DNA from: Gelidibacter algens
GTDB taxonomy: Bacteria > Bacteroidota > Bacteroidia > Flavobacteriales > Flavobacteriaceae
Length of the DNA: 64,000 nt
Assembly (NCBI RefSeq): GCF_001678675.1
Contig: NZ_LZRN01000002.1
Span: 1 to 64,000, forward strand
Reading direction: 5' to 3'
The notes below the pieces were generated by a model that saw nothing but the letters and a program-made list of their open reading frames with translations, was not told the origin of the DNA and did not search any database. The translations under genes were made by a program, and so were the position numbers. Positions 1 through 8,463 of the stretch are shown here, piece after piece; positions within the stretch are counted from its first letter, which is position 1; each line of letters opens with the position of its first letter.

Positions 1-168
1 TTTTGAAGAAAAACCAGTACTACTACAAAAACAATACAGTAAGAATACGAAAATGTACTTTAAATTTCATCTAGTTAATTTTATTTTTTTAATTTTAATT
101 ATCATTTACAACCAAATATATTTAACCATCTAAATGGTTTCTATGGATATCTTTGTTATGTCAGATAA

Positions 169-2034
169 CTAATTTGTTCTGATAATACCTGCTGTTGGCA
201 TATTAATTTTCACTAATCCCTTGAATTTTATTTTTTCTTTTCTGATTAACTTCCCCATACAATCGTAAATTGATACATTATGAGTTCCAAAATCTTTACT
301 GCAATCAAATACCAAACTGTTTTTATGAGTTGCATTTACAATAAGTAAATCTTTATTCATGTTTATTGGAGTTATAACACTTGGCTGATAGGCTACAATG
401 GCTGTTTTATGGTCTAGGGAAACCTCTGACCATGTATAATTTGCCTCCGGACCATAATTGTATGCTTGTCCTCGGGTTAAAACTTCATTAAATTCATTCC
501 ATTGTAGTAACAAAAATTGAAGCATTTTTAAATGTGACGCACTCATTTTGGTTAAATCTGTAGATATTTGAGGAACAGATAAAAACGTTTGTAATAATTG
601 CAACGCTGCTACTTCTGGAGTTTCATTTTCATTCCACGCTAATGGATCGGCGTGTATGACCTGTTTATTTAAGTTACGAGCATCTAGCGTACGCGTACGA
701 TTTTCTAATATGTTGTTAGGACAATCAATTGCTCTAAACATATTTGCATATTGTTGTAATATAGGACTTGTGAAAAATTGTCTGTATTCAATAAGAACAT
801 TAGGGTTAATGATTTTGCAAGCAAGATAAATATCTGACAATAATTTAACGGTTGCTTCTTCTACACTTTCATAATCACGACCATTTCCCATTGGCAAATT
901 TTTGGGAGCAAATCTTGAATTGATCAAATCCATAAAATCGATTTTGAATCCATCAATATTATTCTCTTTCATTAGTGAAACTAAACGCTCGGTAAGGTGT
1001 TTTCTCACTTCGGGAAAACGGGGATCTACAACCCAAGCGCTAGCCCAGTCAGCCTTGTAGAGCATTTTGTCTTTCAATGTTTCATATATTTTTGATTTTT
1101 CACCAATCATGCTTGGCGCTGTCCATAACATATATTTTAAACCCAGGTCTTGAACTTTTTCAACGTGCTTCTTAAAATCTTTAAATCGTGTAGTATCAAT
1201 TTCCCAATCGCCATTATAGGCACAATAACCCGATTTTGCATCGTATGCTTTTTGCCATCCATCATCAACAATAATAGTCTCACAACCTATTTCCTTGGCA
1301 AGTTGTGCTTGTTGTTCTATATTTTCAGCATTTAGTCCATCTGTTTTTAAAGCATACCAAGTACAATAAAAAGGATTGTGTGCTTTTTCAGGGATTGAAG
1401 CAAAATTTAATTGGTTTTCAGTTTTCCACCATTCCAATAAATCTTGTTGTGCAAGGTTATAGTTAATATCTCTACTGTCGAATCGAATTTTAACTTTATA
1501 GGATTCCATTGCCTTTGTCGGGTAAGAAAACAATCCTATTTTAATATCAAATCCGACACCATTTTCTTCATTCTCACCAATTTGTAATGTGGTAGGATAA
1601 ACCAATTCAGATACTGCAAGCGTTAATCGATTGGTATTATTGTTATTAATTAATGTCATGCTTGGCTGATCCATCATAGCTGAAGTAAAAGCAGGCTTAG
1701 CGTTAAAACTTACCGGGATCATTCTAGAAATTGGATAATGATACAGCGATGTTGGTTCATTTAATGCATCGGCACCATAAGGGCCTAAATAACTTTGAAT
1801 ATCAATTGAAGCTTGTTTGAATTTAATTGTAATAGGCGAAGGGATTGCTTTTTGTTGAGCTGAAAGACTAATTTCAAGCTCTTCAACCCCAGGTGCAATG
1901 GTTCTAACGTTTACAGTGCGATTAAAATTTTTGTCCTCACCTTCTATACTCAGATTGAATTGTCCAACTTTGAAAGTTTGAGATACAGTAATTTGGGATA
2001 AAAAAATAAAAGTGATAATTGATAATGTTTTCAT
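169..2034 (-). CDS. Secreted GH36-type alpha-galactosidase-like hydrolase (clan GH-D)
   Basis: Predicted retaining glycoside hydrolase that removes alpha-galactosyl (or related) side groups from oligosaccharides. A Sec signal peptide covers about residues 1-18 (cleavage near VSQ). An N-terminal beta-sandwich runs to about residue 210 and is followed by a TIM barrel. The clan GH-D nucleophile motif K-I-D is seen in DGFKIDFMD (Asp366), and the likely acid/base Asp437 lies in FRAIDCPN. The 621-residue length is on the short side for GH36. It is the last gene of a minus-strand series with the beta-helix, GH39-like and GH10 genes, separated from its upstream neighbour by 372 bases. No uronidase of family GH67 or GH115 is present in the window, so an activity other than alpha-galactosidase is possible. 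The fold assignment is firm; substrate specificity is inferred. Confidence 0.8.
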   Translation of the reverse strand: MKTLSIITFIFLSQITVSQTFKVGQFNLSIEGEDKNFNRTVNVRTIAPGVEELEISLSAQQKAIPSPITIKFKQASIDIQSYLGPYGADALNEPTSLYHYPISRMIPVSFNAKPAFTSAMMDQPSMTLINNNNTNRLTLAVSELVYPTTLQIGENEENGVGFDIKIGLFSYPTKAMESYKVKIRFDSRDINYNLAQQDLLEWWKTENQLNFASIPEKAHNPFYCTWYALKTDGLNAENIEQQAQLAKEIGCETIIVDDGWQKAYDAKSGYCAYNGDWEIDTTRFKDFKKHVEKVQDLGLKYMLWTAPSMIGEKSKIYETLKDKMLYKADWASAWVVDPRFPEVRKHLTERLVSLMKENNIDGFKIDFMDLINSRFAPKNLPMGNGRDYESVEEATVKLLSDIYLACKIINPNVLIEYRQFFTSPILQQYANMFRAIDCPNNILENRTRTLDARNLNKQVIHADPLAWNENETPEVAALQLLQTFLSVPQISTDLTKMSASHLKMLQFLLLQWNEFNEVLTRGQAYNYGPEANYTWSEVSLDHKTAIVAYQPSVITPINMNKDLLIVNATHKNSLVFDCSKDFGTHNVSIYDCMGKLIRKEKIKFKGLVKINMPTAGIIRTN

Positions 2035-2406
2035 TTCTAAGGTTATTGTTTAAACATTCTAATTTGGTTTTTTTTTAAAGTTGAACTCTGTTATGAGTTA
2101 TAAAATGCCCCTGTAAAAACACAAACTATATTGCTAAATCTTATGATTTTGAATTTTACAGATTATAAGAATACGTTGTTTTTAAATTTGTTTGATATTA
2201 AATAAAACCTATTTTATTTGCATTCTTAAAAGTCAATTTGTCTAATTGCAACCGTAATTGTGATGTTGATGTCAGTCTGGGCTTGCCAAAGACTTTTTTA
2301 ATAAAACTTCGACAGGCACAGCATGACAAATGAAATGCAATTGGCAAAAAAATAATAATTACAACTAAAGGGTAATCAAATTCATTTTAATATTAAATTA
2401 TTATAA
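2035..2406. other. Intergenic region between two minus-strand genes
   Basis: 372 bases without a convincing gene. The only structure seen is the imperfect hairpin at 2271-2327; the rest is AT-rich. No GTGTACGTTAAC operator was found here, so the GH36-like gene probably depends on read-through or on an unrecognised promoter. Confidence 0.5.
2271..2327. repeat. REP-like imperfect hairpin
   Basis: Left arm 2271-2291 and right arm 2307-2327 (contains CTTCGACAGGC) form an imperfect 21-bp stem with an A/T-rich loop of about 15 bases. The GC content is above that of the flanking DNA. It resembles short intergenic palindromic repeats that occur in many copies in bacterial genomes, but only this one copy is visible in the window. 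It could also act as a processing or termination hairpin between the two minus-strand genes. Confidence 0.45.
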
Positions 2407-5043
2407 TTAATTTCTGATCAAAATCTTGAGTGTTTTAATTACACCACTATGGTCTGAAACTTTCAATAAATACATACCGTTTGATAATGAATCAACCACA
2501 AATTCAACTGAGCTTGAACCCGCATTGATCGTCGAGTAGTTTTTTTCTTTTTGCAAGCGACCCTGTAAATCATATAAACCGATAACGACATTGTCTTTAG
2601 ATTTTCCTGAAAAATTAATATTTATTAGGTCTCTTGCAGGATTAGGATATGCAAATACTACATCTTTAGGAGAATCTATTTGATTTACACCGAGTGTAAC
2701 ATCTTCCATTATTGAAATATTATCCAAATACACTGGAGTACTGATCGTCCCTCCTAAATGAAAACGAAAATCCACATAGCCTGTAAAACTACTCGTAAAA
2801 GTATAAGGGCCAAAGTTGGTAGGTGTGGTGGTTAAAGGGATAGCACTTTTATTATATATAGTCGAATAAGGAGAGCCACTCATAAGAAGTATCAAATTGA
2901 TATTTCGAGACACATCAGCACTACCTCTAAAAGAAAGCAAATAGTTTTTACCTTTTACTACAAAAACTCTATTATAACTCAACTGTACATTATCGATTCC
3001 TGTGCTGTTACCGAGGTTTGTTACAGTAACTTTAGCCACATTCGTATCATATCCTGGCAATGTAACCATATCCAAAGTAGAACTTCCGCCATTTTTATTA
3101 GAAAAACCCCAACCTGTTGTATCTGTATCAAAGGATGGGTTTGCTATCATATTTGAACCTGCTGGAGGAAGCACTGGAGTTACAGTAAGTATCTGCGACA
3201 AACTATTTGCAGGATTGGTAGCTCCGTCTCCTGCTTGTGACGCTGTGATAGTAGAAGTACCTGCTCCTAAAATACGAATTTGACCAGCTACGATTGTTGC
3301 TACAGCACCATTTGAACTAGTATAAGCAATAGGTAAGCCCGAAGTTGTGGTTGCTCCAGGGTCGAAATCTGGATTGCCAATTACTTTAACAGGAAGCTCA
3401 TTAAAAGTAATGGTTTGCAAAGCTTTGGTGCCGTCGTATCCATAGCCTGTAATCGCAAAATTATAAGGATTTTCATTGGCATCGCTATTAGCAATACTAA
3501 TTGTACCTGTATAGACGCCAACTGTTACAGTAGTTAATTTTACTTGAAAAGTAACCGAACTACCGGCTGAAACCGAATCGGGTGCATCTGTTTCTAATGA
3601 AAATCCAGTACCTGTAACCACCACTTTAGGTGTTCCTGTTAAGTTCAAGGCTAAATCCCCAATGTTTTGAATGGTAAAGGTTACAATTTGGGGAGTTGTT
3701 GAGGCAACAGATCCGAAATCGAAACTTCCAGTATTGTCAAAAACATCAGTTATTCCCTGTCTAATGTTCATTTCAGCTCTTGGGATAACTGTGGGATATT
3801 CATAAGCACCCATATCGCTAGAAAAACCTACTGGACGGGCAAGCCCTAAAATATCTGTAGCAGCAAACTGTCCCACTGTATTGCTCCCATTGTTAACCGC
3901 AGGGCTAGTGTTTTGTAACCTAAAGTTTGCAGTCGCATCTAACGCAAGGGTAACAAAGTTCGGATTGCCAGTTTTGTCATTCGCTCCATTTCTAAAAGAT
4001 GGCCCGTTATGATACAAATTATAATCGTAAACAGCACCACTATCATTTCCATTGCAGTTTCCTCCTGTGCGGGCAAACATGATGTTGTTAAATATTTTTA
4101 CATCACTACATTCCTGTCCAAAAATCTCCGCATAGCCCACTACCGTTCCATTGTTGTACGCGGTATTATTGATGATATCAACCCTTACAGCTTGAAAAGC
4201 ATGTATGCCACTTCCCCCGTTATTGTAGGACACATTGTTTTCTACTAATGTGCGACCTGTGTAAACTGGTTTGCCTTGAGTTCCATTATTTGCATCTATA
4301 ATAATTCCGTTACCGTCTGATAAATTATCAACTCCAGTTAAAGACCTTCTCCACTTAATTTGGGTTTTGTTGCCATAACAAATGTTACCACGGATGATTA
4401 TTTTGTAAGTAGTAACGGCATCAATTGCTTTTGGTCCAAAAACACTTATCCCGCTGGTAGCATACATGGTGTACCAAGAATTGTTGTAAACTACGTTGTT
4501 TTCTATAGTGATATAATCTGCTGCACCAACACCAATCCCTCCTGCTGGGAAATCATGAACTTTTAAATTTCTAATGATAATATGATGTGGATTGCCTGTT
4601 TTAGCTACCGATATGGCATTCGTATTAAAATTTGCGTTAAAACTTGGCGGTGCAGTTTTAGATTGTTCGTAAGATGTTTGTGCACCTGCAAGGGTAAGGT
4701 TGGCATTATTGCCCTCCAACTCTAAACCTTCAAAAACAATATAAGACGCATCAATTACCACAGCATCCCAAACGTTTCCGGATGCTTTTAACAATGGTGA
4801 ATGCCCAGCGAGGGGTTTAAAGGTGATGTAATTACTAGCATTACCACCTATGTTGATGGTTAATAATGGTCCATTCGTGCTATTGTAAGTCCCATTCATG
4901 ATATAAACGGTATCTCCAGGAAGTGTTAAGTTGGCAGCTGATTGAATGGTTTGCTTTGCTAAAGTTGTTGATAGTCCTGAGTTGGCGTTGTTTCCGTTTA
5001 CGGCATCAACATAATAGTCGGTAGCCCAAAGGTGACCAGACAT
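2407..5043 (-). CDS. T9SS-secreted multidomain right-handed beta-helix protein
   Basis: Modular secreted polysaccharide-active or -binding protein. The order of parts is: right-handed parallel beta-helix (about residues 8-415, opening with YYVDAVNGNN and typical N-rich rungs), a choice-of-anchor/ASH-like beta-sandwich (about 421-540), a bacterial Ig-like domain (about 541-625), a CBM4/9-like carbohydrate-binding domain (about 629-775, NPSFDTDTTGW), and a T9SS type A sorting domain (about 790-878, with YPNPARD and ending KILIRN). The first ATG leaves no usable signal peptide. The reading frame is open upstream to about 5109 and encodes a hydrophobic stretch (FKFVFVIIISIM) after two lysines, beginning at an ATT codon (5089-5091). 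The true start is therefore probably this ATT or a mutated ATG. No catalytic residues could be assigned, so lyase, hydrolase and binding roles all remain possible. Confidence 0.8.
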   Translation of the reverse strand: MSGHLWATDYYVDAVNGNNANSGLSTTLAKQTIQSAANLTLPGDTVYIMNGTYNSTNGPLLTINIGGNASNYITFKPLAGHSPLLKASGNVWDAVVIDASYIVFEGLELEGNNANLTLAGAQTSYEQSKTAPPSFNANFNTNAISVAKTGNPHHIIIRNLKVHDFPAGGIGVGAADYITIENNVVYNNSWYTMYATSGISVFGPKAIDAVTTYKIIIRGNICYGNKTQIKWRRSLTGVDNLSDGNGIIIDANNGTQGKPVYTGRTLVENNVSYNNGGSGIHAFQAVRVDIINNTAYNNGTVVGYAEIFGQECSDVKIFNNIMFARTGGNCNGNDSGAVYDYNLYHNGPSFRNGANDKTGNPNFVTLALDATANFRLQNTSPAVNNGSNTVGQFAATDILGLARPVGFSSDMGAYEYPTVIPRAEMNIRQGITDVFDNTGSFDFGSVASTTPQIVTFTIQNIGDLALNLTGTPKVVVTGTGFSLETDAPDSVSAGSSVTFQVKLTTVTVGVYTGTISIANSDANENPYNFAITGYGYDGTKALQTITFNELPVKVIGNPDFDPGATTTSGLPIAYTSSNGAVATIVAGQIRILGAGTSTITASQAGDGATNPANSLSQILTVTPVLPPAGSNMIANPSFDTDTTGWGFSNKNGGSSTLDMVTLPGYDTNVAKVTVTNLGNSTGIDNVQLSYNRVFVVKGKNYLLSFRGSADVSRNINLILLMSGSPYSTIYNKSAIPLTTTPTNFGPYTFTSSFTGYVDFRFHLGGTISTPVYLDNISIMEDVTLGVNQIDSPKDVVFAYPNPARDLININFSGKSKDNVVIGLYDLQGRLQKEKNYSTINAGSSSVEFVVDSLSNGMYLLKVSDHSGVIKTLKILIRN

Positions 5044-5122
5044 AATGCTAATGATAATTACAAAAACAAACTTGAATTGATTTTTTTTAATTATAATTTT
5101 TTTTCTATGGGATTATCATTTT

Positions 5123-6592
5123 TTAATTAAAAACGACTTTTTCAGTAATTAATATAGGGGAATCATACAGCGGGATATTGAAGGTTGAATTACCTCCTGA
5201 TTTGCTCCATTGAGCTTTTTCAATGTCATAAATACTTCCAGTCATAAGGTCAACCCAAACAGGAGATTTAAAAGTGGTATTTTCGAGTGTAATACTAATG
5301 GTTGTGGTATTAAATGAGTTTGTGGCATTTTCCCCATCTAACCATAGAGCTACTAAAGGGGTGTTGTCCGAATTGTGTCGATAGCCATAAACAGAAAGTG
5401 ATTCATTGCTAGTAGTTGAATATTTAAAACCAGGGGTTAAAACCATATTACTATCAAATATGGCGGCTATATTTTGAACGGCATAATAGGCAACCTTTGG
5501 TCGTATTGCAGCCATTGTAATATCTGACTGAATCAAACCTTTCGTATTTAGAACGGCACGGTCGCCCCAATTGTAATAAATATCGATAATGGTAAAAACC
5601 GAAGTTTCAATATCATGTCCTAAATCCCCCAACAAACGGCGCATATTGTATTTAGCCTGAGTATATTCCGTCCAGTAATATTCTGATAAGGCAAAAGAAG
5701 GAATATAAGTTGATGGGGCACCGTTTTCGCCTTGGCGCAATAGGATTTTATCTGAATATTTTTCAATTACAGATCTTAACCCAAGCACTCTTTTATTGCT
5801 ATATGCATCTTCTGGTCTCAACGTATAACTGTGATAGCTTATCCAATGAAATAAATCTAGCTTACCTGCGTCGGCAATAACTTTTAAAAACTGGTCTAGG
5901 TATTCTTGATTGCTGTTTGACGCAAAAGCGAGACCAGCGATCTTTGCTTCTGGCTGAATGCGTTTGATTATTTCGGCTGTACGGATGTTTAATTTTGCAG
6001 AGGTTTCTGCGTCAATATGGCCATGAAGATCTGGTTCATTCCAAATTTCCCACTCTTTCACACGATCTTTATAACGGCTTACCAAAGCTTCCACCCACCG
6101 ATCCCAGGCAGCATACGCTTCATCAGATTGCATGAGACTATTTAGTAGGTTTATTCCGCCGCCTCCAGGGTATGCAGGATTTCCATAAGAAGGCTGAAGC
6201 CAAGGTTCTATATCATTGGCAACTGCATAATCTATAATGTCATCTAGCCATTTCCAATCGTAAACACCGGGAACTTTTTCGCATTTTGCCCAGCCTGCTT
6301 GTAAACGGATTTTTTTCACACCAAGCGGCGCTAAATAATCCTTATAGTTGTCCCAAACCGTATGGTCTCTGTCCAGTGTTTCACACCCCACGGTAAGTCT
6401 TGAAGATGTTATTTCTTTGGTGCTCTTGGGTTTTATACTCCCAATACGTTTCATTTTTACTTCTAAAGGCGTTTTGACACGATCGATGGAAGAGTCTATG
6501 AATTGCGCCTTGGAGTGACCAAATACGAATAGTAAAATAGTTAAAAAAAGTAGTTTTTTCGTTTTGCATTTTGTTGATTTTGTAGTTGACAT
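5123..6592 (-). CDS. Secreted GH39-like clan GH-A glycoside hydrolase
   Basis: Predicted retaining hydrolase of the (beta/alpha)8 clan GH-A, closest in appearance to GH39 (beta-xylosidase / alpha-L-iduronidase group). A signal peptide ends near HSKAQ (about residue 30). The barrel starts around IRLQAGWAKCE. The likely acid/base is Glu186 in WEIWNEPD, and the candidate nucleophile is Glu289 in RQGENGAPS. The C-terminal part looks like a small beta-sandwich (about 400-489). It sits 57 bases downstream of the GH10 gene in the same orientation, so the two are probably co-transcribed. A clear paralogue lies at 27494-28969 in the uronate gene run. GH-A fold and NEP acid/base are seen directly; exact family and substrate (xyloside or uronide) are inferred. 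Confidence 0.72.
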   Translation of the reverse strand: MSTTKSTKCKTKKLLFLTILLFVFGHSKAQFIDSSIDRVKTPLEVKMKRIGSIKPKSTKEITSSRLTVGCETLDRDHTVWDNYKDYLAPLGVKKIRLQAGWAKCEKVPGVYDWKWLDDIIDYAVANDIEPWLQPSYGNPAYPGGGGINLLNSLMQSDEAYAAWDRWVEALVSRYKDRVKEWEIWNEPDLHGHIDAETSAKLNIRTAEIIKRIQPEAKIAGLAFASNSNQEYLDQFLKVIADAGKLDLFHWISYHSYTLRPEDAYSNKRVLGLRSVIEKYSDKILLRQGENGAPSTYIPSFALSEYYWTEYTQAKYNMRRLLGDLGHDIETSVFTIIDIYYNWGDRAVLNTKGLIQSDITMAAIRPKVAYYAVQNIAAIFDSNMVLTPGFKYSTTSNESLSVYGYRHNSDNTPLVALWLDGENATNSFNTTTISITLENTTFKSPVWVDLMTGSIYDIEKAQWSKSGGNSTFNIPLYDSPILITEKVVFN

Positions 6593-6649
6593 TTCGTTGA
6601 TCTATTTAACGAAAAAGAGATTATTTTTTTGTTTTGTATTAAACAACAT

Positions 6650-8080
6650 TTATATTTTAAGGAACCATTGATTATCCATATTTTCAGTGAGATGTCTATC
6701 AATTATTATCGAGCTGCCATCTGGTTTGGTGATTTTAATTTGATAAGAACCATAAAACCCTCTAAAGCTTATTTGCCCGTTTTTATCAGCCTTCAGTACT
6801 AGATTTTTTGTCATCCATTCGTCTTTGATGAGTTTGTGTAAACGCGTATAAACTGGTTTTGGATTAAAATCCTTATCAAGTAAGCCACCACCTTTTAACC
6901 AGATCATACGGTCACTTAATCCCCACCAATGTATGGAACCCATAGATGGATACCCAAAGGATAAAATATAGAACTGCTCAGCAAAATCAGCTTGGGCTTC
7001 TTCTGTCCAAAACCCTTCACGCCATCCACCTGTAATGGGAATTCCTGAAGATTGAGGCGTGAATTCGGTTATATGAAGAGGTAATCCAAGTTCATTCATT
7101 CTGTCGTAGGTTTTAATTAATTCCACTGGGGAGAACCACATGTCACGTGGCTCATGTGCCTGAATACCAATGCCATTTATTGGTGTATTCTTTTTTTGGA
7201 GCTCTTTTACGAGTTGGTAGAACTTTTCACGAATATCTGGCTTGGCAATCAAAAAAAACTCATTTAAAATAAAATCCCCATTTTTATCTGCTTCTGCTGC
7301 CCATTTGTATGATTCTTCGATCCATGGAATGGTTTGTTCCAGCGTAATTCCTTCAACATTATATCTTGTCCCGTCATCAATTTTCCCTTCAGTTGTGAGC
7401 GTATCGGCAAGAGCCATCTTCCATGGTATGGTGTTTACGGGCTCGTTTACAACATCCCATATTTTTATTTGGTCTTTAAACCCTCCAACCAGGTTTTGAA
7501 TTCTGGCTTTGTATAAATCATTAGCTAATTCAAAAGGATATTTCATTAACCAGCGAGGAGTTCCTGCCAAATGTGTCCACCCCAAAGTATGGCCTTTGGG
7601 TGTGATATTATTCCTTTTACACCAATCGAGTTTTTGCTGCAATTTTTGCCATTGAGGCATTCCTTGCTTTGGTTCATAAGGCTCCCATTTTACAGTCAAT
7701 TCAGTAAAATTAAATAGACTAATAAATTTTTCCTCAAATTTGGTTGCATCTTCTGGTGTGAGCCTGAATATTTCCTCACATAGATTTCCGAACAGAAAGT
7801 CCTGTGTGATTTGGTTGATTTCAACTCGAATATTTTTAATAGGTTTACCGTGTTCATCTGTAAAAACCAGAGAGGCGTCTCCTTTACGATATTCTTCAAT
7901 ATTTTGACGAGCTTTGGCTAGCAGTTCTTTTTCAATTGAAGTTTTTTCAGCGGTTTGTCCGTTTATTTTTATGATTGAACACAGAAAGATCGATACAAAA
8001 AGTAGAGTACTTTGAAATCGTGATACTGAGGGTTGAATTTCTGAAATAAATTGTTTTAAGTCTTGAAGTATTGTTTTCAT
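6650..8080 (-). CDS. GH10 endo-beta-1,4-xylanase
   Basis: Predicted retaining xylanase that cuts the beta-1,4-xylan backbone. The acid/base is Glu213 in WDVVNEP and the nucleophile Glu339 in HITEFTP. Other GH10 marks are KGHTLGWTH and the late WWGLSD motif. A hydrophobic secretion segment lies at about residues 25-41 after an unusually long N-terminal region, ending near KINGQ. About 70 residues between the signal and the barrel form a small beta-rich domain, and about 60 C-terminal residues follow the barrel. It is the first gene of the minus-strand series, and the divergent region upstream holds the operator pair at 8281-8323, so control by the LacI-type regulator is likely. The gene is the strongest evidence that the locus targets a xylan-type backbone. 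Confidence 0.9.
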   Translation of the reverse strand: MKTILQDLKQFISEIQPSVSRFQSTLLFVSIFLCSIIKINGQTAEKTSIEKELLAKARQNIEEYRKGDASLVFTDEHGKPIKNIRVEINQITQDFLFGNLCEEIFRLTPEDATKFEEKFISLFNFTELTVKWEPYEPKQGMPQWQKLQQKLDWCKRNNITPKGHTLGWTHLAGTPRWLMKYPFELANDLYKARIQNLVGGFKDQIKIWDVVNEPVNTIPWKMALADTLTTEGKIDDGTRYNVEGITLEQTIPWIEESYKWAAEADKNGDFILNEFFLIAKPDIREKFYQLVKELQKKNTPINGIGIQAHEPRDMWFSPVELIKTYDRMNELGLPLHITEFTPQSSGIPITGGWREGFWTEEAQADFAEQFYILSFGYPSMGSIHWWGLSDRMIWLKGGGLLDKDFNPKPVYTRLHKLIKDEWMTKNLVLKADKNGQISFRGFYGSYQIKITKPDGSSIIIDRHLTENMDNQWFLKI

Positions 8081-8234
8081 ATGTTATTATTTTTAATAAA
8101 CCAGTTCTATAAAAAACATAAAAACGCATAAATCCTTTCGTCTAATTTTCAAATACCTATTGCCGTCTTTATTTCAAAAAGTCATTAGGAGTCCATATGT
8201 TAATAACATGCTTACTTTAAGTTACTGTAAAAAA

Positions 8235-8242
8235 TAATTTTG
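8235..8242 (+). promoter_or_regulatory. Candidate -7 promoter element (TAATTTTG)
   Basis: Matches the Bacteroidota -7 consensus TAnnTTTG and lies upstream of the operator pair and the beta-helix lipoprotein gene. No clear -33 TTG was found at the expected distance, so the call is weak. Confidence 0.25.
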
Positions 8243-8280
8243 TTGTAATCATTTTTTACTCTATTATTGTAATATATTAT

Positions 8281-8323
8281 GTGTACGTTAACTTATTTTT
8301 TCAAAAAAAGAGTGTACGTTAAC
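8281..8323. promoter_or_regulatory. Operator pair for LacI-type regulator (sites 1a, 1b)
   Basis: Two perfect copies of GTGTACGTTAAC at 8281-8292 and 8312-8323, 31 bases apart (about three helical turns). The 12-mer is a CG-centred partial palindrome, GTnnACGTnnAC, as expected for LacI-family operators. The pair lies between divergent genes, 200 bases from the GH10 start and 140 bases before the lipoprotein start at 8464, so it could control both directions. The identical motif occurs in the other two regulated regions. Confidence 0.8.
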
Positions 8324-8463
8324 ATAATTAAAATAAAAATACATATTATTATTTAAACGGAATGAAAAATAATGGGTTTTTTATTACGAATATTTAATCC
8401 ACCTAATTATTATTCACTTCTGGCCTTCAAAAATTAATCATTGAAATAAAAAATAAAATTATT

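Noticed and set aside
1914-1925. TAACGTTTACAG inside the GH36-like gene as an operator
   Set aside because: Only half the motif matches and it lies within coding sequence.
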